Part shown: positions 12,484-25,000 of the stretch, piece after piece
Numbering within the stretch: position 1 is the first letter of the stretch
How the letters are laid out: the number at the start of each line of letters is the position of its first letter
DNA from: Cymbidium sinense
Taxonomy: Eukaryota; Streptophyta; Magnoliopsida; Asparagales; Orchidaceae
Assembly: GCA_021442155.1 (NCBI GenBank)
Contig: CM038217.1
Span: forward strand, 144,147,643-144,211,642
Direction: 5' to 3'
Length of the DNA: 64,000 nucleotides
Made by a program: the position numbers and the translations under genes
Notes under the pieces: model-generated
What the model was told of the DNA's origin: nothing
Databases searched by the model: none
What the model saw: only the letters and a program-made list of their open reading frames with translations

Positions 12484-15400
12484 CCCGGATTACAAATGAA
12501 TTACATACAATTAAGCAAGGAACTCATTATTATGGGGGTCTTCATGCTTTGTTTCTTCATTCTTCTTTTCTTCTTTCTTCTTTGGTTTCTCCTTTGAGAT
12601 GGTTGGAAGGTGGATGCTCCAAGGCTTCACATGGTGCATAAGATAGGATATTATGACCAATGCTCATCTTAATCCCCATAACAATCATTCCAAAATCTTA
12701 ATTGCATAAATTTACATGGAAAAGAAAGAATGGGAAGCTAACTAACACCTACAAAACATAGATTAGCTAAAACAATCCACACAAATTCCAAGCATGTATA
12801 TTGGACTTATCACCCCACATATGGGTGACTAAGTCCACCTAGCCTATGGATTATGCTTAGAAGTATAAGCACCTGTAAGCAAAAGTATTTTATATTTTTA
12901 TTTATGATAGTGCCCCTTAAGCACAATCCCCTGCAAAAAAATAATGGTTAGATTAAGATCATCCTACCATTCATTCTATGAGCAAAAACCCTAACATCTA
13001 GTCTAAAACATATATCATAAAACAAAACAAAGCATCAAACCATGCACCAGCCTAACCAAAAGCTAGAAGTGATGAGTTAGACTAATGTGTGTGGTTTGAA
13101 GGTTTGTGTGGTATGCTAGTCATGGCTTCAAGTTAGAGTTTTCTAAGTGTGAAGCATGTTCAACTTAGAGAAGGGTTTAAGTGGATCCTACAATTAATTA
13201 TTAAGTTATCAAGAGAGGGAAAGAGAAGAGGACTTCTCTTTCCTTCCCTAACCTAAGTAATTTCTAAAGTGGATTCATATTTTTAATTTTTTTAGTGAAT
13301 GTTTTATTATGTGTTTTGATTAATCCTAAGTTTAGATAAACTCTAAACAAACCTATCCAAAAGAAAGGCATTTTAAGATTAAGTAAAATGAACTAAATTC
13401 TTAAAATACACATTACTTCACTTCTTTCCAACATGTATAACATGCATATGAATGTATCCTAAGAATATCTATACATACACATGAGAATGTTTAACACACT
13501 TTATGATGCATGCTAAGTAATCCATTTAGGTAAATTTGGAAGTTGAATATGCGTGATTTTTCTTAAGTAGAAAAGGGTTTCTTTATCCAATTTTTAACAT
13601 GCACACATGAAAGTAAGAAAGACATAAGTGAGTACAGCGCCATTGTTAACCAGAGGTGTAAGGTATAAAACCTACTTAGGGATACTTGAAGCCTCGGAAC
13701 TTTGGGGTTGTCTAGAATAATATACCACTTTCCTTAAATACAAACATGTGTACAAAAGAAATAGATTGGAAAGAAAGAATGCAAAAGTTATATTAGTTGA
13801 TTCATTTTGTTTATGCAATTTATGTATGCTTATATAGGTAACCCTTCTTAGGTGATACCATAAGGATGAATAGGATATAGAATTAGGTAAGTGTTATGCT
13901 CTTTTCAAATGAACCATACATCTTACCAACTCCTATCCAAAACTATGCTAATATGAAAGAGAAGAGAAACCTATACTAAGCACACCTTTATATTCTTTCA
14001 CATGGAAGCTTATAATTAAAATATAAGTAGCATAATTAGTTTTAGGATTTTTATTTATATGTTTTGAAAATAATTTGAATTTAGTACTGATAATAGCCAC
14101 TCATATTCTACTTTAGCCAACACATGCAAATTTGACATAAAGTAAACAATTTCATTTTTAAATTTGAAATTGAAAAATATGGATGCTTGAAACCATATGA
14201 CATACACAATTAACATGTTTGGGAAAGAATCAAAGCAATGAAAGCATGTAAACACATTCACTTTAATTAAATCATAAAGATAATCTTAAGAAATAATAAA
14301 GCTTAAAATAAATCAAAGTGTATTCAATGATATTTTTGTTTGAGATTAAATTTGATTTAATTTTGAAAAGGTGAGTTAAGTTTGCTGTTCCTAACCCATT
14401 CCCATATGTGTTTGAAATTTTTGTTTATTTTTTAGATGATTAGATTCATTTTTATGTATTAATTAGGTTAAGGTATGAATTAAGTGAGTTAATTAACCCT
14501 TACCTACACCACCTTAGCATAGTTAATCAAGTAATTATGAGCCAATGAGATGACTTAAATACTCACAAGGAATTTAAATTTGTAATTCACCTAGGAAGAA
14601 AAGGGTCTAATGCAAGTTGGCTCATGATTAAAGGTTAACTAAGCTAAGGGGTTTAGCTTAAGTAATTTCAAAACACCCTTTCATACATATGAATTGGGTT
14701 TTGATTTTCTTAATTGAACTTAGGCTATTAAACACCTAAGCATCTACCCAAAGTAGATTAATTAAGTTCTGAAAATTTTTAGAATTTTTGGAAATTAATT
14801 AAGGGGATATTTAATGAATTAACCCTTAATTAAGAGAAGATTAAGGAAAGAAAAGGGGGTTTAAGGAATAGCTTAAGGGAAATGCCCCAAAATTATTTTC
14901 TAAACCTTCTATCTACTGGATCTAACCTTAATCAACTCTAATCATGAAACCACTAATTACACCTTAATTATCCTTAATTACATAAGGAGAGTAATTAGGA
15001 AACACATTTTCAATTCCCCTAATTAAGCCTTCAATAAATCCTAAAAAAATTAGGGGAGGCCGAAGTCATCCCCTAAAACATACCCAAGAAGTTTGGGATT
15101 AATCAGAGGATTAACTAAGAGGCAATTAACAAAATAAAATTTCCAACAAAACCTAAAATCATAGAAAAGAATAATTCAAAATCCATTGAATTTAGCTTTA
15201 AAACATTTTAGGTTGAATTATCTTTCCATAAAATTTTATTTCATATTTTTTTGAATTTTATTGAGAGAGATATGAATTTTAGAAGATCCATAGGTTAATT
15301 AGAATTAATTAAATATCCCCAACTAATCCCTTTGCTCACAGTGTGACGCATGGCAGCTGCGGTCAGCATGCTTTACACGCGTTGGGCCATAAGCCCACTA

Positions 15401-16639
15401 CTTAAACATCACATTAAGTGGCAGCGTGGTGGTGGGACGTGCTTTGATCGGACGGCCAGAGATCTCCCTGTGATTTTAAAAGGGATAAAAGAAATTCTAA
15501 AGGTGGGAATAATCTCGGCCGTCCATCCAAAATGCACAAATGGATGACCAAGATCTCCCCAATTCTTTCCCTTAGATCAATAGAGACCATCCATGATCTA
15601 GGGGAAGATCCAAGCTCGATTGGGCTCAAATTGAAACTAAACTTAACTCACACCATCTAATGCCAATAAGTAGCACATCCAATAGTGGAATTTGCATGAA
15701 TTGAAAATTCCTTTCACAAAGGACCAACACCTCCTATGCTAGATGGTCAAAAAATTTCATACCTCATCGGAGGTGATCATCGATGCTAGATCGATGAGGT
15801 AGCTTTGTCTAGTGGAGACGAAGCCCTGTTGAAATTCTTAGTCCTTAGGGTTGAGTGACTTGCTCTATGGACCAACACCACTTCAAGCAACTTGCGAATT
15901 TGATACAATTGCGCCTCTTCTTGCTATGGGAGCTCCAATGGAAGCTTGAGTGTGCTCAAATTGGTCCTTAGAAGAAGCATGCAAGAGGAATTGGAGTGGT
16001 TTTCAGTGTGGCAAAAGTTCAAGATTTATTTGAGCTCCCCTATTTTTCAATGGAGAAAATTGAGAATTGTCAATTCAATTCCCTCTTAGAATGCTTAGGA
16101 AGGCTCTCTGATCTTTCTTAACACTCTCTAGGGCTTAGTCGAATTGAGGAGTTATGAATTTGAATTGAATTAGGGGTAGTATATCTCCCCCTTGAAGGAT
16201 CAAATGGTCGTAAGCTATCTTGCCATTTTGATCTAATTGATCACAATGGAGAGTTTGTTTTGGCTGTTAGATGTTGGCACATGGTCAGTTTGAGGCCTTG
16301 AGTGGATTGCCAACCTCTCATTTGTTTGAATCTGAGTGGAAGAGGGATTTGAAATGAGCCAATTTGACCCATGGAGTCAGGTTTGGCCTTGGGTCAATTT
16401 GGGCTGACCCAAACCCATTGGGTTGGGTGCACCACTCTTCATTAGGTCCCCTTGAGCTATTAGGAAAGCTTCAAGTGGATATGAAGAGGGCATGACCAAA
16501 TTACCCATAGATTAGTCCATAATTTGTCCTATGTCCTAGGGGTAGAATGGTCATTTTGCTTATTTTTCAATTTAGATATGTTGGGTATGTGGAGAAACTA
16601 GGTTTGGCCAAGTTTCATGAGATTTGGAATTCATTTGAT

Positions 16640-17520
16640 AAGGTTTGGCACATGTTCACCCATTTAGGTCAACTTGGGTCAAGTTGACCAATTGGTCAAA
16701 TTGGGTCAAACCAAGGGTTGGGTCAAGTTCATATGACCATTTGAAATGTTTTGGTGGCTTTGGTTTGGATCAATTTGGTATAGTTTTGAATTTGGCTCAT
16801 ATGACTTCATGTAGGTCAAATGGGTCAAGTTGACCTATTTGACCCATTTGACCTATTTGAGGTAGGTCAAGGGTAGGTTTAAGTTAGGTTAGTCATATAG
16901 AGTGGATTGGTATCTTTGTTTCCAATTAATTTTGGTTATGTTCAAATTTGGTTCAACATGACCCCTTTAGGTCAAGTTGGGTCTAAGGTCAATAGGGCTA
17001 GGTTAGGTCTAGTTGGCCAATTGAGGCTTTGGTCAAGTTCAACAAGTGATTTGGAATGAACTTGACCCATTGGTTTGAATCAATTTGTCTTAGATCAAGT
17101 TTTGACCCATTTTGACTTTTTAGGTCAAGTTAGGTCAACTTGGGTCAAGTGGCCAATTGGGCTAGGTTAGGCTCAAATGATGGCTTGGTCAAGTTCAAAC
17201 ATAGGCCATGAATGAACTTAGATCAAAAGTTTCAATCTATTTGGCCTATGGTGGATTTTGGCTATGTTAGGTTTCATTTTGGGCTAAGTGTTGACTTGGT
17301 CAACCCTTAGGTTTGACTTGGTTTGACCCAATTTGGTTAATTGATCACCCCATAATGATTGTTGATCATGATGAGAGGCATAGGTGAGTTTGATTCAATC
17401 TAATTTTGTTAGGATTAGAATTTGGCTCATAAGGGTACTTTAGGTCACTTTGGGCCAAGTGAGCCTAAGTGGGTCAAATGGCTTGATCTAAGCTTGATTT
17501 GAAGTTGATTGAACTTGTAT
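16640..17520 (-). promoter_or_regulatory. Dense W-box (TTGACC/GGTCAA) cluster in U3 of LTR C
   Basis: By eye about twenty GGTCAA/TTGACC hexamers lie in the ~560 bases from 16640 to 17200. Several are in head-to-head pairs such as GGTCAAGTTGACC (from 16676). Random sequence would give less than one. WRKY factors bind TTGAC(C/T). Binding here is inferred. Confidence 0.5.
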
Positions 17521-18602
17521 ATGAACTTGTGATTGAAATAATCCATTTCTAAGTGGTTTGAAGTCAAATGGGTTTTGATTCATTTGACAATTTCATATTC
17601 AAAGGGTGAACATGAAAGGATTTGGGGTTTGATTTTTGATTTGGTGATTGAAGTTTGTGTTTATATATAGGTTCATGGTTGTAGGGTTGATTGAATCATG
17701 AAGAGAAATCAAGAGTTTGGCTTGATTTGAAGTTGATTTGGCTAAGTTCAAGATTTTGACTTGAAAGGATTAAGTTGGATTTGATTGGATTTGAGTTTGA
17801 TTTTTGGAATATGTTTTGATTGTTTGAATTTATATTTCATTTATATATGTGAATATAAATGAGAATAAATTGATCATGAGAAAATCTCAAGGGTTTGAAG
17901 TGATTTGATCATGATTTAGGAAATTTTGGAGTTTGAAGCTTGAATTTTTGAATTTGGTTTGGTTGATTTATATTTATATTTCATTTATATATGTGAATAT
18001 AAATGCGAATATAAATGAGTTATGAAAAAAAATCCCATGAGTTTTTAAAAGAACTTAGGAAATTTTGGAATTTTTGAATTTGAATTTTTGAATTTGGATT
18101 GATTGATTTGAATTTATATTTCATTTATATATGTGAATATAAATGAGAATATAAATGGATTATGAGAAAATCTCAAGGATTTGATATGATTTGATCATGA
18201 TTTTGGCTAAGTCCTTCAGGGAAGATTAATGACCTAAGAAAGATTTTAGATTTATGAATTTCATTCATGGGCTTCAATCATGGATTTTGATCATGGATTT
18301 CAATCAAGAATTTCAATCATGTGGCATTAATTTGAATGTGGAGAAAATCAAATAAGATTGATTTGGAGTTTGACTTGAAGGAAGGAATGTGAGGAGTGGT
18401 TCAAACTAAAGGTATGCAAATTTTCCTAACACCCATAAGGCATGACCTATTCCAATGGCTAAACCTTCTAAGTCTCTACGGCTAGGTTGAATGTCCACCT
18501 AATCACTAGATGTGTCTTAAGACTAAGGATCTCTTAATGTCTATGAGAAATCCTATGTCTAAGATGGAGGTGTTGAGAGCTCATTCTAAAAAGAGGTCAA
18601 TA

Positions 18603-18607
18603 AGGAT
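18603..18607. repeat. Probable target-site duplication of LTR C, right copy (AGGAT)
   Basis: One mismatch to ATGAT at 10904-10908. LTR E continues directly with 'gcttgaaaggg', equivalent to 'gcttaggaagg' near 16095 in LTR C. Confidence 0.55.
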
Positions 18608-19159
18608 GCTTGAAAGGGCTTGATAATGCTTTCTCTAGGTTTCTATGGCTCAATCGACAACAAGAGATGTGAAATGAAGTGGAATTAGGGGGAGTATATC
18701 TCCTCCTACAATGATTAGACGACCGATCGTGTCTCTTCCATTTTGATCAATTTGATCACAATGAGTGGGTTGGTTAGGCCATTTTATGCTCCACATGGTT
18801 CAATTTTGGTAGGAGTGGAGTGGTGAAGTTTCCATGTGCTCATTTGAGTGGAGGAGTGATTCCATGTGGAGAATTTCCTATTGAGTGGTTAGTTTTGGCC
18901 TTAGGTTGGGTTTGGCTGACCCAAACCCATTGGGTCATGTGCACTACCTCTACTAGTGTGCACTTGGTCCATTAAGAGGGTGCCAAGTGGCCATGAAAAG
19001 GATTTGACTAAATTCCAAGTGAAATTGGCCATAGGCTACCCCTTGACCTAGGGATAAAATGATCATTTAGCTTAGATTTCAATTTAGGCAGATTTAAAAT
19101 AGTTTGAAATTGGGTTGTGCCAAATTTCAAGGAACTTGGAGTTGATTTGATATCATTTG

Positions 19160-20000
19160 GCTCATGTTGATTCATTTAGATCAAAATAGGTCAACTTGGG
19201 TCAAGTTGACCAATTAGTCAAATTGGGTCAAACCATAGGTTGGCTCAAGTTTATATGGCCATTTGAAATGTGTTGGCACCATTGGCTTGGTTCAATTTGG
19301 TTTATATTTGGTTTTGGTTTATTTGATTTCATTTAGGTCAAATGAGTCAAGTTGACCAATTTGACCCATTTGACCCCATTGGCTTAGGTAATGGGTTGGT
19401 TTAGGTTTGGTTGGTCATTTGAAATGTTTTGTAAGCATTGGTTTCAATCAATTTTGGTTTGGTTTGATTTTGGCTTGATTCGACCTTTTAGGTCAAGTCG
19501 GGTTCATGTTCAATTGGGTTAGGTTGTGTCTAGTTGGCCAATTTAGGCTTTGGTCAAGTTCAATAAGTGGTTTAGAATGAATTTGACCCTTGGTTGCAAT
19601 GAGTTTGGCTTAGATCAAGATTTGACATATTTTGACTTTTTAGGTCAAGTTGGGTCAACTTGGGTCAAGTGGCCAATTGGGTTAGGTTAGGCTCGAATGA
19701 TGACTTGGTCAAGTTCAACCATTGATCATGAATTGGTTTTGATCAGTGATTTCAATCAATTTGGCCTATGGTGGATTTTGGCTAGTTTAGGTTTTATTTG
19801 TGCTAAGTGTTGACTTGGTCAACCCTTAGGTTTGACTTAGTTTGACCTAATTTGAGTGATTGATCATCTCATGATGATTGTTGCTCATAATGTAAAGCTT
19901 ATGTGGCTTAGTTCAATCTAATTTGGGTAGGATTAAATTTGGCTCAAAAAGGTGTTTTAGGTCACTTTGGGTCAAGTGAACCTAAGTGGGTCAATTGACT
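19160..20000 (-). promoter_or_regulatory. W-box cluster in U3 of LTR E
   Basis: Multiple GGTCAA and TTGACC hexamers, including GGTCAACTTGGGTCAAGTTG at about 19189-19208, at the position equivalent to the cluster in LTR C. The role is inferred. Confidence 0.45.
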
Positions 20001-20180
20001 TGATCAAGGTTTGCTCCAAGTTTAGTTAAACTCACATATGGACTTATGATTGAAATATAAATTCATTTGCAAGTGATTCAGAGTCAAATGAGTTTTGATA
20101 CATTTGATAATTTTCAAGTTCAAAGGAAGAACATGGGTTTGATTTGGGCTTGAGTTTTGAATTTAGTTTTGGATTGATGA

Positions 20181-20960
20181 TTGAAGTTTATGTTTATATT
20201 TGGATACATGATTGAAGGATTTATTGAATTATGAAGAAAATCCAAGGGTTTGGATTAATTTGCATTTGATTTGGCTAAGTTCAAGAATTTGACTTGAAAG
20301 GGTATAGGTCAATTTTAGATTAGATTTGGGTTTGAGTTTTGAATTTGGTTTTGGATATTTGAATTTATATTTCATTTATATTTGTGATATAAATGAGAAT
20401 ATAAATGGGTTATGATAAAATCTTTTGAGTTTGAATTGATTTGAATTTGATTTGAAGGAGTTCAAGGGTTTGACTTGAAATAGTTTAGGTTAGATTCTGA
20501 TTGGATTTGGATTTGAGTTTTGGATTTAATTTTGGTTATTTGTATATTTCATTTATATTTGTGAATATAAATGAGAATATAAATGGGCTATGAGAAAATA
20601 TCTTGAGTTTGAATTGATTTGGATTTGCTTTTAAGACCATACGATGAGATGAGATGGCTTAGGAAAGATTTTAGATTTGGACTTGCATTTTGGATTTAAT
20701 TTTATTTTTATGATTGAAGTTTATGTTTATATTTGGATTCATGATTGAAGGATTGATTGAATGATGAAAAAAAATCCAAGGGTTTGGATTGATTTGCATT
20801 TGATTTGGCTAAGTTCAAGAATTTGACTTGAAAGGGTATAGGTTGGTTTTAGATTAGATTTGGTTTTGAGTTTTGAATTTGGTTTTGGATATTTGAATTT
20901 ATATTTCATTTATATTTGTGAATATAAATAAGAATTTAAATGGGTTATGAGAAAATATTT
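20181..20960 (-). repeat. Direct duplication of ~530 bp inside U3 of LTR E
   Basis: The segment starting 'ttgaagtttatgtttatatt' occurs at 20181 and again at 20714. Both copies continue through 'aatccaagggtttggatt' and 'gaatttgacttgaaaggg' into the 'ttatatttcatttatatttgtg' module. The period is about 533 bp, with the second copy ending near 20960. It is absent at this length from LTR C. Confidence 0.65.
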
Positions 20961-22080
20961 TGAGTTTGAATTGATTTGGATTTGATTTGAGCTAAGTCCC
21001 TAAGATGAATTCCAAGTGACTTATGAAAGATTTTTGAATTTGGAATTCAATCATGGGTTTCAATCATTTGGAATTGATTCATGATTTGAGAAAATCAATT
21101 GGAATTGATTTAAGGTTTGGTCTAAAATTGAAGTTGATTTAAGTTTGAGGTTGATTTGAAGTTGGAGCTTGACTTGAATGAAAGAAGTGAGGACTTGGTT
21201 CAAGCTATAGGGTAGGAAAATTTTTCTAACACCCCTAAGGCATAACCTATTCCTATGGCTAACTCGTCTAAGTCTCTAGGGTTAGATTAAGTGTTCACCT
21301 AATCACTAGAAGTGTCTTAAGACTAAGAAACTGTTAGTGTCTAAGAGGAGTCCTATGTCTAAGATGGCGGGGTTGAGGGCTCATTCTAAAAATGAGATCA
21401 TTACCAAGTCTTATGTATTGCAAGATGGCTAAGGTAGTTATTATTTAGAAAGAAACTAAGTCCTTAAACTCACTCCCTAAGAGACTAGAACATGAGTGTC
21501 ATGAATTCGTGACTTAATCTAATGCAAATTTTATCAAATTTATTTGATTCTTTTGGAATCTTTATTTTGACATAGGCTATGGGATTTTGTATGTCTAAAT
21601 GCATGAGAACTTGATTATGGGCCAAATCAAGAGAGAAAAAGGTGTTCTTCCATCAAAGGCTCTCACAGGTTAAGCCTTTATTCTCTGGCACAGATGGAAT
21701 CCCCCTCTTAACAAGAGTGGAAGAATATGACATGCATGATGTTATACATACAATCATCCAGCTAAGGAGTTGTTAAATATTTTATTATCTTGATTTAATT
21801 CCTAGGCTATTATGTGAGGTTATGAATTATTTAAAAATTTAATTATGAGTTGGTAATTGGGGGTATAAAAATTAATTTCATCCTAAGAGCCTATCGCATC
21901 TAGTCCACACATTCAAACATCAAACATGAAGAAACTAGGAAAAGTATGCAATTCTAGTGCACAATCTAAACACAACATCAAACAATTTTATAGACTCCCG
22001 TAAAAGAATAGAAGGCCAGTGTGGTTGGGTTCCACCATACACCTCGAAAAGAGAAAACAAGATGGGTAGCTGAGCTCTAT

Positions 22081-22090
22081 CCTTATACAA
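22081..22090 (-). promoter_or_regulatory. TATA-like site in A 3' LTR
   Basis: The minus strand reads TTGTATAAGG then ATAGAGCTCAG, with the purine-rich tract upstream at 22108-22155. Confidence 0.35.
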
Positions 22091-25000
22091 CCCAGATTAC
22101 AAAAATAATGCATGCTATGGGGGTCTTCTTTTCTTCATTCCTTCCTTCTCTTCCTTTTGATTTGATTTACTCCAAAGGAATCAAAGGGCACCCCAGGGAC
22201 TAATCCATCTAGCCACTACTCATCTTAACCCCACTAAACACTAATACTAATTCCTAATGCAAAATTACATTAAAAATAGGAAAAGTAAATCTAGCTACAC
22301 TCGCAAAATAAATGTTAGCTAAACAAATCATATAACCATAGCAGTTATATGAATAATTTTGACTTAGCACCCCACACATGGGTAACCAAGCCCACCTATC
22401 TTAACATGGGTTATGCTTAGGGGCTAAGCAACCTACACAACAAAAAAAATTATTTTTATTTGTACCCTTAAGCATAACCCCTACAAAAATATGATTAATA
22501 ATAATAATCCAGTCTATGAGCATACAAATCAACTTTAAAATATTACATCATAAAATAAAACATCCATCACACATACATGCCTAACTTAGCACTAAGTGGT
22601 GACTTAGTATTCTAATGTGTGTGCTTAAGGCTTGTGGTATGTCTTAGGCATTAATGTTGAAGTTTTCTAAGTGTAAAAGAATTCAATTTAACATGGAATG
22701 TTGGTTTCACTTTAAGTTGTTTAGTTGAGTTTGCAAGCTTTAATTTGTGATTTAATTGGTTCCATAAGGCCCTACACTTAACGTCTAAGTGTTAGAAAGA
22801 GAAGAAAGGGGATTACCCTCTTTCATCCCTACCTTAAGTCTTTTTCTAAAGCATGTTATTATGACTTAGTTTCTTTTAGTGAATGGATTATTACATGTTT
22901 TAATCAGTCCTAGGTTTGGTTTCACCTTAAATAACCTTATTCAATGTGAAAGGCTTCTTAAGAATAATTGGAATGAATTATTATCACATGACACATGTTC
23001 ATTCATTTCTTTCCATCACATGCAACATGCACATAATTGGATCCTAAGTATACCTACACCTACAAAATGTCTTAGCACACTTAGGTGATGAATGTAATGA
23101 AGTATATTTGAAGTTTATATTTCATTTAATTGGATGAATATGAATGCATGTTATTTTTAATAGGAAAAGGAGACTTCAATTCATTAGCTACATGCACACT
23201 CAAATGCATAAAAGTTTTAAGCGGGTATGGACCCATTGTTTCGCACCAGGGGAGTGAGGTAAAGACCTCCTTAGGTCTACTTAAAGTTGTGCATCCTCGG
23301 GATGTCCTAACTAATATACCCACAATTCTTATATACATATGAATGTATAATTAACCATAAGAAGAAGAAGTCTTCCAAAATGTTGTGTTTGATTTGATCA
23401 TATGATTTACATATGTGATATAAAATTCTTTCTAAGCCTTAGCATGGACATACATTGGAATGAATTTGGACAAATGTTGTGCTCTTTTCAAATGAACTAT
23501 ACATTTGTAAATCCTATGTAAGCTTATGCAAAGTAAAGAGAGAAGACTTCATACCACATATCTTAGATAATAAACACACGCAAACCCATAAATGTTTCAT
23601 AATTTACTCCATATATTAGAAATGATTTATAAACTTTTGAAAGTAACTTTTGATTTAATAGTGATAATAACCATGTCTATTTTTAATTTAAGTCAATACA
23701 TGTGATTCTGCATAAAAGAAATCATTTTCTTTAATTAATTTTTTAAATAGATGAATGCATGATCATATATGGCAAACAACATTTAATATGATTGGAAAGA
23801 AATAAAAGAACATAAGCACATGATTTCATTCAATCCAATTAAATCCTAAGGGCAATCATATTAAATAAGATCATTTAAAATAAACTAAAGCTTCTTAATG
23901 TCATTTTGATTTCATGTTTGATTTGATTTAAGAGATATAAGAAGAGGTTTGCTAGTCCTATTCCATGCCCCATGTTCGTGATTTAATTTGGTTTAATAAA
24001 AAATAATTAGGTGAATTTTATGAATTAATTAAGTTTGATCTTTAATTAAATCAATTAATTATCCTTACCTATGCTTCTTTAATTTGATTAACCACTTAAT
24101 TATAAGCCATAAATGACATGAACATGTGAGGAAATAAGATTGATGCTCCTAAAGAACCTAATGAAATTGGTTCATAATTAAGGATTAATTAAGTTAAAGA
24201 ATCTAATTAAGTACTTTGATGATTCTCCCATACTTATAGGTTAATCATAATTTTCTTAAAGGGTCTTTATGTTGTTAAACACATAAAGAAGAACCATTAA
24301 TTTGATTATTTGTATTTAAGGTTTGATTTAATTTGATTTATTTGAATGATTTAGTCAAATTGATTTGATTTGATTAGTGTTTATTACATTTATTTTGTAT
24401 TTGTTTACTTTCGTGTAATTTGATTGATTAATTTTTTATTAGATGTTTTGATTCAATTAAATCTTGATAATTCATTATCCTTCTAAATTAATTTCTAATT
24501 CTTTTCTTTGATTATAATTATGTGATTTAATTTTATGTTTATTTGATTTAATCATGGTTCATTTATTTGTAGTTTGATTGGATTAAATTAATTGAGATTT
24601 TATTTTGTTGCATTTGAGTTTGATTATTTGTAATTGGAATTTTATTTTTAATCTCATCCATTTGTCATGTTTATCAAAGTTAGGTTTGTATTTTGATTTC
24701 ATACATTGGATTGTTAACTAGTTTATCTTATTTAAATAGGTTGAATGAGATTTGATTTGATTACATATTAAATTGATGAGTGTCTTTCTTTATTTAGTTT
24801 AATTTGATTTGATTAGCTTTATTGATCTATGGGTTTTCTTAGGTTCAATGTGATTATTAGTTTAATTAAAAATGTGTTTAGGTTTATTATTAAATTTAAA
24901 AAGGATTTGTTTAATTTTTAATTTGGTTTCATATTCATTTAGGTTGATGATGTAATTAATGACTTAATGATTTAGGTTTAATTTAGGATTTGATTAGCAT

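Larger units (their letters stand above)
10909..18602 (-). mobile_element. Solo LTR C (about 7.7 kb), Tat/Ogre-type
   Basis: A second complete LTR without internal region, inserted into LTR E. The minus-strand 3' end is ...TTTTTCACCCACA, parallel to ...TTTTTTCAACCAGACA of LTR D. The 5' end is at 'gaggtcaata' (18596-18602), a mutated form of 'gaggtcaaca' seen in element A. Landmarks: a GGCGACTC PBS-like motif at 10931-10938, the TATA-like site at 12474-12483, the conserved block at 13630-13730, the GC-rich block at 15335-15470, the W-box cluster at 16640-17520, and repeated 'atttatatttcatttatatatgtgaatataaatgag' modules at about 17830-18170. The short ORFs inside it show no domain. Confidence 0.75.
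18603..21403 (-). mobile_element. LTR E, piece 3 (U3, minus-strand 5' end of the LTR)
   Basis: Collinear with 16090-18602 of LTR C. It starts with 'ggagtatatctcctcc' (compare 'tagtatatctccccc' near 16175), then W-box-rich U3 at 19160-20000, AT-rich repeats, and the terminal 'gctcattctaaaaatgag' at 21379-21396. The end 'gatcatta' (21397-21403 region) is a mutated 'gtcaaca'. The next base belongs to a different LTR, the 3' LTR of element A, entered about 0.8 kb from that LTR's end. E is therefore read as an insertion into A. Whether E is solo or a full element cannot be told, because its other end is outside the window. Confidence 0.75.

Noticed and set aside
18603..21403. Considered as a tandem duplication of LTR C's U3
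   Set aside because: Probable target-site duplications and collinearity with the E piece at 10908 fit an interrupted older LTR better.
23126..23342. Opposite-strand 70-codon ORFs, with a similar ORF at 45125-45328
   Set aside because: Both strands are open by chance across the conserved LTR block; the other LTR copies do not keep the frame.
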